Shown: positions 11,201-23,763 of the stretch, one piece after another | Numbering within the stretch: position 1 is the stretch's first letter | Layout: each line of letters opens with the position of its first letter | NCBI GenBank assembly: GCA_033439265.1 | Contig: JAVTVX010000009.1 | Coordinates: forward strand, 9,141,109-9,205,108 | Direction: 5' to 3' | DNA length: 64,000 bases | From: Dillenia suffruticosa | Lineage: Eukaryota; Streptophyta; Magnoliopsida; Dilleniales; Dilleniaceae | The notes under the pieces: model-generated | Seen by the model: only the letters and a program-made list of their open reading frames with translations | What the model was told of the DNA's origin: nothing | Databases searched by the model: none | Translations under genes and position numbers: made by a program

Positions 11201-12300
11201 CCTATGTTTTAGTAAATAGATATGATTATATTATTTTCTCTATTTAGAAATATATTTTATTTAAAAAAAATAACAACTCTACACATTTTCAATATAAAAT
11301 CATATTAGTTGTCAAGTCAGAGGAAAAAGTTTTAAGGTAAAGGGTTGTGAAAAACATTTTTGAGATTTTATAATTTTTCCTAATTGTTTCAAAGAGTATA
11401 AAGAATTGTTTAGGATTTATGAGAGTGTGGAGAACGGATATTTGGATTTAGGTAAGTTTTTAAACAATGCATTCCTATTTATATTAATGTATTCTCATAA
11501 ATAAAAAAAAAAAAACCTTGAATTTCTCGTAAATGGTTTCAGTTCAACTATAAAAATAAAAATAAAAAATAAAAAATAAAAAAATATTGATATTTATTTT
11601 TATAAAAAATATGGTTGATTAATGACGAAATAAATTTAATTGGAAGGTTACTGCATCTTTTTTGTTGGCGGCATCTTTTAATTGATTCAGTAGTGAACAT
11701 TTGAGACCCATTCTGCTGCAGCCTATGAAGACTAAATATTTATTGTCCCGATAAATTTATAAAATAATTAATTAAATTAATTTTTTAAATAAAATGCATA
11801 TATATTTTTATAATTAAATTATAATAACTATAATAGATTCAGTATTAACTAAAATATATATTCTTTTATTTTTACTTTTAAACTAACAATAATAGTTTTT
11901 TAATGTTTTCAATTTTAAATATCATTCTAAATTTATCTTGTTGGGTTATTCCTTAAGTGGCCATGTTGGTTGGAAGTCTAAATTGAACTTGATTTTTAGC
12001 CACGACATAATATGACATGAAATTACGTAATATTTTATAATTTAAAATTATTATTATAAATTTTTTTATTATTTTTTTTATTGTTTTATGTTTGTATTGT
12101 GTCATAGTACGTATCTTATATTCATGTTTGTGACTAAATAAATTAGTAATTTATAATTTTACTAATATCACAAAAACATGACATGTTTGCATTTATAAAT
12201 TAGAATTTATAAATTAGTAATTTAATTATAATTATCACTTTGATGTTCTTCTAAAAGGTTTGTGACTAAATCACACATTCATGCCACTTATTTTTTTAAA

Positions 12301-12331
<31 letters not shown>

Positions 12332-14109
12332 GAAATGACAGAGAAAAAGAAGTTGCACTTACAACAACATTTTTAATTTGAATTACAACTAAACTAAACT
12401 ATTTAAAATATTAAAAAAATTAAACATGGAAAGAAATATAATAATATAAAATCCTATTAATCCATTGTTGTAATAATATGTTAGATTTATATAGAAAGAA
12501 AGGCAATCGAATATTCTTTCACAATATTTTTTTAATAATTAATTTGATATTGATACATAATCTTTTATAATATCTTTATTAAATTCAATATGATATAATT
12601 AAAATTATTTGAATTTGAAAACACTGATATTCCGCAAAGGACTATTGACTTCACCAGGATTACCAAAACTAATAATTGCAATGAAAGAAAAACTCTTATA
12701 AGAGTAGCAACATAAAGGCTTTTATAATATTTTGACAGAGTCTCTGATAAGAGTAGTGATAAAGAAATTATAATAAAATCTAGTTATTACTATTGGAATC
12801 GTCTTGAAAAGTAGTAAATTTAGGTATATATCAAATAATTATCGGATGATCAGACGAGTGATAGAGATCTAAAAAAAAGATTATTGGAACAAAAAACTTT
12901 TATAGGGATTAAAATGATTGTTGCAGAGGTTTGTAGTGATGTGTGAGAGAGTTTTTGAATATCAAATTTTTGACTGTATGATTGTCTCGAAAATTAATAC
13001 CATTTGGTATATACTAAATGGTTACTAAATAATCTAATGAATGATATCAAATTTGGACAAAAGAGCTAAAAAAAATAGAGATGTTTTTATAACCCCATTT
13101 TGGAAAGGGACAAATATGAACATGGAAAACAATATAATAAAATGAAATCATAATAATCCATTGGCTTAATATAGTACTACAATATGTTACGATTATATAG
13201 TAAATTTATTATTATAAATATAAAAATATAAAAATATAAAAAAAATTAAATATTTTTAAAATCAAATCAATTATTGATTTATTATAATATATAATATTTT
13301 AATAATTAAAATGATTTTGATACATAATATTTTCTAACATATAAAATAAGTCAAAAGTTATTTTTCATTTAATTATTAACTTATCAATTTTAAATAAATA
13401 AAATAATATATTATCTCAATTAGTTTTAAATACAAAATTTTTTATTTCTCCAATTTACCATAGACAAATTCCAGTGATTTATCATTCCTTTCGATCACCA
13501 TCGCAAAATTACCATCGATTAGACCACTGTACGGCTTCTGGTCACTTTAAAAAAATTAATTATTTTTCATTGCATTTAACAAATGACTTGAAGCTATTAT
13601 TAAATAACTTTCTAATAGTAAATCCAAACATTTAATCTATTTATTTTAAAATTAATTTATAAATTTAAACTAATTAAAAATTAAAAATTAAAATAAAATA
13701 GTCAAAGAAATGATACTGTAAGTTTTAACATGGTAATGAAGTCTTGGTTTTGTATTATGAATCTGTGATCACATTCGTCAAAACAAGGTTAAAAAGACAA
13801 GGTTTCCTACAATATATTATAAACATTCTCTTTCCTTAGGTTCCCAATTAAAACCAAAAACTCCAACACATCGCAAAGTAAAAGACAAACCATTCTCTTT
13901 TTTGTTCTGATGAAAACATCTATTAGGAATAGCCCAAGGATCAGGTTGAGAAAGAGAGAGATTTCAATTTCACATAATACCATTGTCTAGGCAACTCATT
14001 TTAATGTCTTGACTTGTTATGATTGATTTGATTTCTCTCCACACACATGTATATGCAATCTTCTTTCTATGATTCAAACCAAATATATGTGAATCCATGA
14101 AATAATGTA
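11201..14109. other. AT-rich intergenic DNA, no gene seen
   Basis: This stretch is very AT-rich, with many short A and T runs and an AT microsatellite at about 12300-12332. I find no supported open frame, RNA gene or clear transposon end. A segment at about 12640-13080 has more balanced composition but I could not assign it. Confidence 0.6.
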
Positions 14110-14226
14110 CACTACAAAAAAAAAACGATTTTAGTAACGGAATTTAGCGATCAAATAAATTCATTGCTGTTTTGCAATGAAATTAGGTTTCATCGCTATT
14201 TTGTAATGAAATTAGCGATGAAAGTG
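14110..14226. mobile_element. CACTA-like transposon relic or derived MITE
   Basis: The left end is CACTACAAAAAAAA and the right end is GATGAAAGTG, an imperfect CACTA inverted terminus. GCGAT-type motifs occur in both orientations (TTTAGCGATC, CATCGCTATTT, TTAGCGATGA), like the subterminal repeats of plant CACTA elements. The 3-bp flanks GTA and TAC do not match as a direct duplication, so this may be a fragment. No transposase is present. Confidence 0.45.
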
Positions 14227-14462
14227 TACTCATACAACTGTAATGCAAAAAATTTAACGGGCAATGCTGTGAGGAAATATTTGAGATTTGAAGATAAATT
14301 TTAAGAAAAAAGAAGTGTTGGTGAATAAGGAGCAGCGCCTGGCTGCTGCTGCAGGTATCACTACATAACACATGCACACACGTTGTAGCATACAACTGCA
14401 CTTGCAACCTCATTTTTTTAATAGAAAAAGGATGTAAACCATTATTGCTTTCTTCGCACAAG

Positions 14463-14552
14463 GTTAATTTGGATGAGATTCCGCTGCCCTTTTCTGTTAA
14501 TTATTGGAGCTACTTGGAAAGCATCAATTTCAGCATGGCTGTTCAAGAGAGA
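14463..14552 (+). pseudogene. MMS19-like exon piece 1
   Basis: This piece has exactly 30 open codons, reading VNLDEIPLPFSVNYW at the start and SMAVQER at the end. It is preceded by AG (14461-14462) and followed by GT (14553-14554). It corresponds to the DEIPIPFNDSFW segment of plant MMS19. The following 114-bp gap is a normal-looking short intron. Confidence 0.75.
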
Positions 14553-14666
14553 GTAATTTTCTGCAAAATCCATTTGCTCTAAATTTGCCTGTCATGATAG
14601 TCCTGTTTATTAGTTAAGCCTTTTTCTTGACTTAATTGAAATTATCTTCTCTCTTTTATTTAAAAG

Positions 14667-14911
14667 CTTTTGAATGCGGCAACAATGGCAATGAAGCTTG
14701 CTGTTGCAATTTGTTCTGAGGAGTTTCAGAAGATTATTATACAGAAGCCTTACAGTGTACTTTTAGCAGTATCTTGCTTCCAGCTCAATGAACCTACATC
14801 TCTCACTATTGCTCTACAATCGCATGGATTTCAACCTACTCAAAATGTGGGAATTTTACTTGTAAAGATGAGTGGCTTATTTCGTCATTTGCATCAGTTA
14901 AAAACGCATGA
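14667..14911 (+). pseudogene. MMS19-like exon piece 2
   Basis: It starts after TTTAAAAG in phase with piece 1 and reads LLNAATMAMKLAVAICSEE and IIIQKPYSVL. After about QPTQNV the match continues only in another frame, as FTCKDEWLISSFASVKNA, which shows a frameshift near 14846. That frame ends at TGA 14909-14911. The family continues here with about 150 more residues that are missing. Confidence 0.75.
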
Positions 14912-14956
14912 AAAGGTTAAAATGTCATCATGATTCTTTGAAGTGCTTGTGGCAAA

Positions 14957-15183
14957 ACAAGGACCTCATCTTTTCAACAGTCAGTGATTCAGGATAGTGA
15001 GCAGGATCTGCTTATAAAGTGATCTGCAGCAGATGCATTTCATACTCTTCTAAGTGACTCAGCTGTTTGTTTGAACAGAAAGTATCCTGCTACTGTAAAG
15101 CCACTTTACAAGCAGCGTTTTTTCAATGCCGTAATGCCCATTCTCCTCTCCTTGTTGAAGAATTCTTATTCATCAACCACAAG
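14957..15183 (+). pseudogene. MMS19-like exon piece 3
   Basis: It reads SSFQQSVIQDSEQDLLIK, then an in-frame TGA (15020-15022), then SAADAFHTLLSDSAVCLN, VKPLYKQRFFNAVMPILL and KNSYSSTTR. It ends at a proper donor, ACAAG/GTACAT. The family has no stop at this place. The next 573 bp (15184-15756) behave as an intron and hold no other feature I can name. Confidence 0.8.
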
Positions 15184-15756
15184 GTACATGGATATATAGG
15201 ATTAAGTTGTCTAGTGCTCTGCTTTTCTATGTGTTTTGGCCACTGGATTTGACAAGTAGCATATCAAAATAAGGAACAGAAGATGTGAGTGGAAACCCTT
15301 TGCCTCCGATCCAGTTATTGGCTTTGTGAGAATTGTGAATAAATGAGTTGTTCTCTTGCAAATTTCAAAATTTTTGGTTGAGAATATTGGGATGTGTAAG
15401 GTCCTGCCCATTCTTGCTACCATGGAAGTCCTGTTTTCATGTTACAATTCGAGTTTGATGTCATATTTTGAAGTTGATGTATTGTTGTTAATTACAACAC
15501 TTTCTTTATCATATCAGATGTTAGCTCCTGCTATTTCTCTAGGATTTATGTGCCAGAATGATCTATATTGTGCAACTAATTTGGTTTTTTACATTCCAGT
15601 AAGGCTTACTTTAGGTGTTGCATTTCATCATAACAATTATGGCTTCCTTAGATATTATACTCTATATTTTAGAGCTTTATTCAGTTGGGGTGTTGGATTT
15701 AGATGCTTGTTACTTTGATCAATGTAGTGAGTCCTGTACTTGCAACTTGATTTCAG

Positions 15757-15792
15757 GTTGATGATTTATCGAGCTTTTGGGCATGTTGTATC
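15757..15792 (+). pseudogene. MMS19-like exon piece 4, left part
   Basis: It follows the acceptor TGATTTCAG and completes the split Arg codon from piece 3. It reads LMIYRAFGHVV and is then cut by the copia element. The reading resumes at 22889-22893, the GTATC duplication, as SDTPLVAIMSEA. Confidence 0.85.
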
Positions 15793-16232
15793 TATTGATT
15801 AAATGCCCACACGTGGGCCAAGTTAAAATTTAAAAGTTTAAAATAAAGGGGTAATGGGTATTATCCATTACCCCACTCTCTCCTATTTTTCTCTCCACAT
15901 AACTCCTACGGGAGTTGTAACCCAAAAATGTGATTGGTGATTGTTGAAAGAAGGATTTTTTTTTTTTTAAAGAAAAGAAGAGATCATCACGAGAGGGTTT
16001 TCTCCGATTAATGCAAAAATCATCGGGTTAAAGATTGGAATGTTGTGGTATCGTATTAATAGTTCGTTTTACGTGACTATCATCCAAACTACGAGTTGTT
16101 CCAATTCAAAGTTTACGGTTTCTGAGATTTTCCGTATCACCGATTGAGATATACCGTGAACTTATCTTTTACGATTCTGAAAAATTGTTTACTGTTGTTG
16201 CCGTTGCGTGATTGAGTCACCATTATCTAACA
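15793..16232 (+). repeat. Left LTR of copia element
   Basis: This 440-bp LTR begins TATTGATTAAATGCCC and ends CCATTATCTAACA. It matches the right LTR at about 92% by eye, with small indels. Confidence 0.9.
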
Positions 16233-16246
16233 TTGGTTTCAAAGCA
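16233..16246 (+). other. Primer binding site of copia element
   Basis: TTGGTTTCAAAGCA directly follows the left LTR. It is a variant of TGGTATCAGAGC, the initiator tRNA-Met complement used by most plant copia elements. Confidence 0.65.
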
Positions 16247-16639
16247 TGTTAAATATATTTTTTAAATAATTTTTTGGAATTAAATTTGGTTATAAAAATA
16301 TAGGGTATAAAATTTGGGATTCGGATTACAAATGAATTTCGTGAATCCAATTATACCACTGTGTTACCCAACTCACGTAGAATACGAAAATAATTTTTTT
16401 GTAATTTTCTGAGTATGATAAGGTTAAGAAAATTCCGGTTGAAGCATTCGGCCGTGAATAGTGACCGAACCCTTCAACTCTAGATTTGGCGAGTTTTAGG
16501 TCAAATCAGAACATGAAAATGGTAGATCTGTGTTTGTCTCTACTAAATCTACATTTTGATATATATATTGTATGTTGTTTATACCGGAATGTGAGAATTT
16601 CAGAGACGGGTTGAAAAAACCCAGTAGCAGACATATTCG

Positions 16640-17000
16640 GGCGAAAACGAAGGCCCAACAGCGCGGCGAGTGCACAATACGCGCGCAGAGGTGCGTCTGT
16701 GCAACAGCCGCTGGCGCTGGAACTCACGCGCGCGTAGGCGCATGAGACTGCGAGTCCAGACCAGGTCTGGACCGAATCGGGTCAGGCCCAACCCGCGACC
16801 GGGATCCGGACCGGGTTCCGAGTTCCGACCCACACCCGCGTCCGGATCCGACCCGGTGAAGCGGGCTGCACGTGTGCAGGCGCGTAGCACGTGCGCCCGC
16901 GCGTGAGGCGCGTGGGCTTACACGCACAGGGCACGTGGGCTCACACGCACAGGGCGCGTGCAGGTGCGTGCCGCCTGTGGTGGTGGCGCGTGAACCCTCA
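16640..17000 (+). repeat. GC-rich island in copia leader
   Basis: Within the otherwise AT-rich element, this stretch of the 5' leader is very GC-rich. It has short internal repeats such as ACACGCACAGGGCRCGTG (twice, near 16920-16960) and near-palindromic CCGGATCC/CCGGGTTCC blocks. No supported gene lies here. Confidence 0.6.
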
Positions 17001-17276
17001 TGGCGGTGCGTAGACTGTCCAAAAATTGGATTTTTTCTAATTTTTGGGGGATTTGTGATAAAAAGTGACTATTTGTGGGTCTTTTATGCACCGTATCCCA
17101 ATTCGAATGGTGAGAGGCAATCCCGGATTGTGCTGTATGGTATCCGTTGACTCATACGCTCGTCTTGGGGTCTGTATTCGAGTCATTTTGGTTTTGGTGA
17201 TTTGTAGGGTACATAAAATTGTAAATTTAAGTATCAATTGTCACTAATGTATTTTTTTTTTCTGTGTGATAGAGAC

Positions 17277-18140
17277 ATGGCTGTTACGAAAACTGTCGTT
17301 CTAGATCTCGTTAAGGGAGACAAGCTGAACGGTGACAATTATGATATTTGACACCGGAAGGTTCAGTTTGTCTTTGAGGAATAAGAACTCGGGGAAGTTC
17401 TTAAGAACGAGACAATGGATCCCGGGGAGGGTACCACGGCACAAGCATGAAGGGATCAGGAGGTGTATCGTGCTTGGAAAAAGAAGGATAGCCAAGCAAG
17501 GATGATCCTTCTTAGTTGCATGCACGATGAGCTGATTCCGATTTATGAGCAGTATCCTACTGCACAGTCGATCTGGCATACTCTAAGAGAGCAATATGGC
17601 ACCCCGTCAGCTCCTAAGGTAAGGATGCTGACCTATAAATTCATCACTTATAAGAAGAGGCACGATCATACAATGAAACAGTATTTAATGTACATGTCGA
17701 GTATGATCGCATCTCTAAAAAATATAGGGGAGCCGATGTCTAATGAGTTTCAGGTACTGGGTGTGATCCAGTTCTTGCCTGACTCTTGGGACGTGGTTAA
17801 GACCTATCTCACGCACACTGAGAGTATTCATACTTTTATGGATGTGAGTAGACACTATGAGCTCGAGGAAGAGCGTCAGGAGGTGGTTAGGTCTTCTTCT
17901 GCTCATGCTAATATTGCGGAGTCGAGTAAGGGCTCTCGGGGTTTAAAGTGCAAGTGGCGGAAGCATGAGAAGAAGGCCAAGGGCCAAGACAAGAAGAAGC
18001 AACCTGCCAAGACCGACGACAAAGGATAGAAGCGCAAGAAGAAGGAGCTCGATAAGAGCAAAGTCCAATGCTATGTTTGTGGCAAGTTTGGACATTTCGC
18101 ACGCGAGTGTGGCGAGCGAAAGGTATGTCCTTTTTATTTA
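17277..18140 (+). pseudogene. Copia gag region (fossil)
   Basis: The region starts with a gag-like N terminus (VKGDKLNGDNYD). It continues through a central UBN2/gag block (IWHTLREQYG, LPDSWDVVKTYL, YELEEERQE), a lysine-rich stretch and a CCHC zinc knuckle (CYVCGKFGHFAREC) near 18069-18110. This is the capsid/nucleocapsid part of a Ty1/copia element. It is broken. Confidence 0.85.
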
Positions 18141-18149
18141 CATGGTTTG

Positions 18150-21100
18150 AGTTACGTATCATCTAGTGTGATGCTCATTAACTTTTCTCCTTTGTGGATT
18201 GTAGACTCAGGAGCCACGGACCATGTAGCTCGGGATAGGAGCGCATACGTGGAGTTCCGCCGTTTAAGTCCCCAGAGGAGGAGGCTGTACGTGGGGAATG
18301 GAGCATTCGTAGAAGTGAAAGGGATTTGACACTTGCAAGCTATTGCTACGAAGTGACCAATTCTTATATCTTCATGATGTTTTGTATGCTCCTGAGATTA
18401 GGCGGAATCTAGTATCTGTCCGATATTTAGATTTGTTAGGATATTTAGTGTTGTTGGGAAACTCTAGAGTTTCCATTACTTATGACAGTTATTTAATTTG
18501 TTCCGGTTTGGTCTATGAGGGACTTTATGTACTGGATATGATTTCATCTTATGAGATTTATTCTTCTTTTACTATTGCTTTTGTATCAGATAGTGTAGTG
18601 GATGATGTGAATGTATGACATAGTAGGCTTGGCCACATAGGGCAAGAGAGGATGGTCCGATTAGCTACCAGTGGCTTGTTGGGCCCGCTAACCAAGATCC
18701 AGTTGCCCGTATGTGAGTTTTGTCTTGTGGGCAAAGCCACTAGAAAACCATTTGGGAAAGCAATGAGAGCTGAGACTCCATTACAATTGGTCCATTCCGA
18801 CACTTGCGGACCCATGAATGTGAGAGTCCGAAACGGAGCCACGTATTTTATTACGTTTATAGATGATTACACGCGTTTCGGTTACGTCTACCTGATCTCG
18901 TACAAGTTTGAGGCACTAGAATGCTTTAGGAGGTTTATCAGTGAGGTTGAAAATTAGTTAGACTTGAGGGTAAAAACTCTCAGAACCGATCGGGGGCACG
19001 ATTATCTGTCTGAGCAATTCAAAGAGCTCTGTTCCAATAGAGGTATTACGAGATAGTTAACTATTCCTGCTACTTCTCAGTAGAACGGAGTAGCCGAGAG
19101 AAGGGATAGGACTCTGTTGGAGATGGTGAGATCGATGATAGCACATGCCAACTTACCTATCTCCCATTGGAGGGATGCGTTGTTGACTGTGGCCTATGTC
19201 CTTAATCGCGTTCCGACAAAGTCTGTAGTCAGCACCTCATACGAGTTTTGGACAGGGAGACAGCCTGACCTTAGCCACTTGAGACCATGGGGTTGCGCTG
19301 TGTATGTTCGTGATTTCTCGCACCAGTACGGCAAGTTAGGCCCGCGGGAAAGAAATGTATCTTTATTAGATACTCTGAACAATCCAAAGGATATGTGTTC
19401 CTAGGAGAACATATGGACAGCACTGTCACTGAGATAAGAGTCTCGTAATATCACATTTCTCGAGAGTGATTTCCCTAAAAGAGGAGAAATCGATTGAGAT
19501 CTCACCTTCTACGAGATGGATGAGCCTAGTGGCTCAGCCGAACCCAGTGACGGGACTCAAGAGCCGATTATGGATCTTGGTTTTTGTGGGAGCAATCCAT
19601 TTGAAGGTGTGGGACCTCTCTCTCCTCGAAGGAGTAGTCGGGGACAAGTACCACATCGCCATTTCCTAATTGAGGATGAGATCCTCATTGTGACTCCTAA
19701 GGACGATGAAGAGCCGAGGATTGCACAGGAGGCTCTCGAGGGTTCAGTAAAGGACCAATGGTTACAGGCCATGCACGAGGAAATGGAATCAATGAGAGTC
19801 AACGAAGTCTGAGAGATAGTTGACTTACCTGAGGAAAAAAAGGCCATTCGAAACAAGTGGGTTTTCAAAATTAAAAGAAAGGTCGACGGATCGATTGAGA
19901 GGTACAAGGCCCGTCTGGTAGCCAAGGGTTATACACAGACTAAGGGCATTGACTACGAGGAGACTTTCTCTCCAGTAGTCAAATTTACTTTGATCCGTTT
20001 ACTTTTGGCGATTGTCGCTAGTATGGATCTTGAGTTACACCAGATGGACGTTAAGACCGCTTTTCTTAACGGGAGCCTGGATGAGGAGATCTACATGGAA
20101 CAACCCCCAAGGTTTGTTCTGGTAGGTCAAGAGGATAAAATCTGTCGACTTCGGAAGTCGATTTATGGTCTAAACCAATCATCCAGGCGGTGGTACCTAA
20201 GATTTCATGAGGAGGTAATATCTTACGGTTTTACGATGGTCGAGGAGGATCATTGTGTCTATCTGATTCAATCCGATAACTCTTTTGTGATCCTGTCGTT
20301 GTATGTGGATGACATAATATTGGCTGGGAACAACATTAAGTATTTAATGGCCTTCAAAAAATGGTTGTCATCCAGTTTCGACATGAAAGATATGGGTGAA
20401 GCTGAGTTCATCCTCGGAGTTAAGATCCAGAAGGGATCGCTCGAGAAAGATGTTGGCTCTTTCACAAGAGAGCTACATTAAGAAAATTCTCGAGCGTTTT
20501 GGGATGAACGATTGTAATCCCATAGATACTCCGATCGTCAAAGGTGAAGGCCTGAGCCTGGACATGTGTCCGAAAACTTAGGAAGAAGTAAGGGAAATGA
20601 GTAAAATACCTTACTCCAGTGCCGTGGGAAGTTTAATGTACGCAATGTTGTGTACTAGACCAGACATTTGTTACGCAGCTGGTCTAGTGAGCAGATATCA
20701 GGCAAATCCTGGAAGGGGTCACTGGAGAGTAGTGAAAAGGATTTTCTGATATCTAAAAGGAATTGTAAACTTCTCCTTGAGTTACGGAGGAGGCGATTTA
20801 CGCCAGTGGGCTATTCGGACGCCGACTGGGGAGGTGATTTGGATAAGCGCAAATCGACATCAGGTTTTGCTTTCTTGCTCAATGGTGGGGCCATTTATTG
20901 GAGCAGTAAGAAGCAAACTTGTGTTGCTCTATCTACGATGGAGGCTGAGTTCGTGGCATGCTCAGTTGCAGTTCAGGAGAGTGTTTGGCTCCGGAGACTA
21001 CTAAATGACTTAGGAATTGTAGCGGATAGAGGGAGACCTGTAATGATTTATTGTGATAATCAGGCCGCTATCGCTTACACTTGAGATCCTAAGTTTCATA

Positions 21101-21276
21101 GTAAGACTAAACATATCGACACCAGATACCATTATGTTAGAGACATTATCGAGAAGGGTGAAGTGACCGTCAAGTACATTTCGACACACAGCATGGTGGC
21201 TGACGCCTTCACCAAATCCATCACTAGAGACTCTTTTTTAGGGTATAGAGAGTCATTGAGTTTAAATATCTACTGA
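18150..21276 (+). pseudogene. Copia pol region: PR-INT-RT-RH (fossil)
   Basis: Domains occur in Ty1/copia order. Protease has DSGATDHVA near 18205. The GAG-pre-integrase block has RLGHIGQERM near 18630. Integrase has HSDTCGPM and FIDDYTRF near 18795-18880. Reverse transcriptase has [10 protein letters not shown] near 20045 and the YVDD box near 20300. RNase H has YSDADWGGD near 20815 and MEAEFVA near 20940. The C terminus resembles VADAFTK. The region is broken in several places. Confidence 0.9.
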
Positions 21277-22437
21277 AATTTCTCAGTTTGTACTTAATGA
21301 TGACGTTGATGTTTATTGATTATATATATATATATATGATTATAGTGTATTATTTAGTTACTTTTGTATTATATTTTTCATTTAATGTATTTACTTTTAA
21401 TAATTATATATATGTTCTGTGATGTGATAATAGATATATTGGGCAGGCGAGGTCGACTCTCACACACGAGTGACCACCTCCAGCTCTGAGTGAGCGGGGA
21501 TGAGACGGCTTCTAGCTGTAAAAGGTTTTGAGAGTGGCCTTACTAGAACATAAGTCGCCCTAATACGTGTTCAGGATGAGATCATATGTGATATGACCGA
21601 CATGGAAGTACCCACATCCATGTTGCCTGTGAGTAGCCAGATTTGAGATTTCGGATATCACCTGTAATTTGTGATATTGTCTTTTAGGTACTTTTTCTGA
21701 GATTTCTAGATAAAGTCTTATGTGTGGACTGCGTTCCCATACCTGCACAGTATTAGAGAAATCTGACATATGCCCTTTTGAGAGATAGGGGAGTAACACT
21801 GTGGCACGTGTTTTATACCACGTGTGAAAAGACGATTTGGGATAGTGGGAGCTATATTACTTGAGACAATAACTTAAAATTTATCCCCAAACCCCACTGT
21901 GTGAGACTCGAGATCCATTGTGTGAGATCTCTTGTACCCTTATTACTTTCGGCTGTCTCTTGAGATCATGATTTAGTGTTTGCTACTTTAATCTGTTTAT
22001 CAATGGCCCGGAAGATAAATTGAGGTTTGAGGGACAGGTCTAGGAAAGCAGCTGAATTGAGATCGATAGATTCGAGTTTGCGAAAAGGAAAATCAATTGA
22101 CATTGCATTATTGTGTTGTATTCACCAACCGGTCTTTTATGTTCATCCATGTAAGGATTTGAACATAATAGTGGATACATAGTCGAGTGATATCTGGGGA
22201 TTATTTTCGATGAGGAAAGTAACTCGATGGATATAATTAATCATGGATCTGGGGTACAGCGAGCTTTCTTATGATACTAACGGTAACTACTCGATTATCC
22301 TAACAGGTGTGTCGAGGAGTTTTTGTTGCAGGTGTACTCGTTAGTCGCACGACGTCCAACCCCGTATGAAAACCCTGTAGGGTGATATGGTGGATCGCAT
22401 GAGTTGTGATCTTATGACGGAAATAAAATGCTCTCGT
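21277..22437 (+). other. Copia 3' non-coding region
   Basis: About 1.16 kb lies between the end of pol and the right LTR. It includes a TA microsatellite near 21323-21337. I find no additional gene. A related stretch follows RNase H in the older copia relic (about 60060-60379), so the long tail is a family trait. Confidence 0.6.
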
Positions 22438-22451
22438 GTGCAAGTGGGAGA
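22438..22451 (+). other. Polypurine tract of copia element
   Basis: GTGCAAGTGGGAGA immediately precedes the right LTR. AAGTGGGAGA is the usual form of the plus-strand primer site in plant copia elements. Confidence 0.8.
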
Positions 22452-22888
22452 TATTAATTAAATGCCCACGTGGGACAAGTTAAAATTTAAAAGTTTAAAA
22501 TAAAGGGGTAATGGGTACTTACCCATTACCCTACTCTCCCTTATTTTTCTCTCCACATAACTCTTACGGGAGTTGTAACCCAAAAATGTGATTGGTGATT
22601 GTTGAGAGAAGGAATTTTTTTTTTTAAGAAAAGAAGAGATCATCACGAGAGGGTTTTTTCCGATCAACGCAAAAATCACCGGATTAAGGGTTGGAACGTT
22701 GTGGTATCGTGTTAATAGTTCGTTGTACGTGACTATCATCCCGACTACGAGTTGTTCCAGTATAAAGTTTGCGGTTTCCGAGATTTTTCGTATCACCGAT
22801 TGAGATATACCGTAAACTTATCTTTTACGATTCTGAAAAATTGTTTACTGTTGTTTCCGTTGCGTGATTGAGTCACCATTATCTAACG
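22452..22888 (+). repeat. Right LTR of copia element
   Basis: This 437-bp LTR begins TATTAATTAAATGCCC and ends CCATTATCTAACG, followed by the GTATC duplication. Confidence 0.9.
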
Positions 22889-23129
22889 GTATCTGACACT
22901 CCACTAGTTGCTATCATGAGTGAAGCTATTCTTTGCTAAGATAAAAGTGTTCCAAATATTCAAGATGACAAGAGTCTCGAGGGCAAGACATCTCCATTTT
23001 TTTCCCTTTTCCTGCAGCTCCTTCCCATGCTACTTGAAGGATTATCTATGTTAAGTGAGGATTTCCACAGTAAAGACATTATCTGTAACCTGCTGCTAGT
23101 CTTATCTGGGATATTGACTGAAAAAATTG
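22889..23129 (+). pseudogene. MMS19-like exon piece 4 right part and piece 5
   Basis: After the GTATC duplication the reading continues as SDTPLVAIMSEA to about 22930, where it meets TAA. A pyrimidine-rich acceptor ending CTGCAG follows. The next exon is 23017-23129, reading LLPMLLEGLSMLSEDF and SKDIICNLLLVLSGILTEK, and ends at a clean donor (ATTG/GTAAGA). The first exon's donor is not clear. The match to plant MMS19 is strong. Confidence 0.8.
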
Positions 23130-23763
23130 GTAAGATGTTAGTGACTTGTTGACAAGTCTATCCTTTGTTCACAATCTACTTGATTTTTTCAATTAAATTT
23201 CCCTGTTGTGATAGCCTATGTAGCCACATATGAAGTGGGTATCCATGTACACAACTCTTCAGTTCTGATGTTGGTATCTGAAACTAGGGTTTTCCCTGCT
23301 TCTCAGGGCTTTATTTGGAAGAATAAGACCTTTTGATGGTGCATAAAAGTGGGGAACCAAGGAGTAATTATCATCGTCATGGATGATTGTACTCTTTGAT
23401 AAACAGAGAATTACAAGAAAAAAAATACAACCTGAGAATTTCGCTGCAAGAGGAGAATCTGCTAAATAAAAACATTAAAGAACTCAAGAGGAGGAATGCA
23501 AGACCTATGGTCTCATCCTTCCTCGCAATATTTAGAAATAAACCAAATTTCAGTTAGATTAACACCTACAAACAAACCTACTAACCTTGCTCTTTTCCTT
23601 CACGTGCCCCAACTTCCAAATGAAAAACGACCTTGAGTCTTGTGAAGGTCTCAGCACACTTTGGTGGCTAAAAGCCCCAAAATCAGAAGACTAAAGTTCA
23701 ACATATCTGCCATTTGCATCCTCTTTAAGGAAGCCTAATTTATCTGGCCCAGGAAAGGACTCC
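23130..23763 (+). other. MMS19-like intron, left part
   Basis: This sequence lies between the donor at 23130 and the gypsy insertion. The minus strand at about 23300-23450 looks like the 3' end of some transcript or old retroposon, but I cannot name it. No gene is called. Confidence 0.45.

Larger units (their letters stand above)
15793..22888 (+). mobile_element. Ty1/copia LTR retrotransposon, complete but decayed
   Basis: A 7.1-kb element with two LTRs (15793-16232 and 22452-22888), a tRNA-Met-like primer site just inside the left LTR and a purine tract before the right one. The 5-bp duplication GTATC flanks it (15788-15792 and 22889-22893), and its removal restores an MMS19 exon. Gag, protease, integrase, reverse transcriptase and RNase H regions occur in the copia order. 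About ten breaks make it non-functional. The LTRs differ by roughly 8% by eye, suggesting an insertion some millions of years ago. Long non-coding stretches lie on both sides of gag-pol (about 1.0 and 1.2 kb). Confidence 0.93.

Noticed and set aside
14183-14461. 92-codon minus-strand frame
   Set aside because: It overlaps the CACTA-like relic and runs antisense to the MMS19-like exons, with no recognisable domain.
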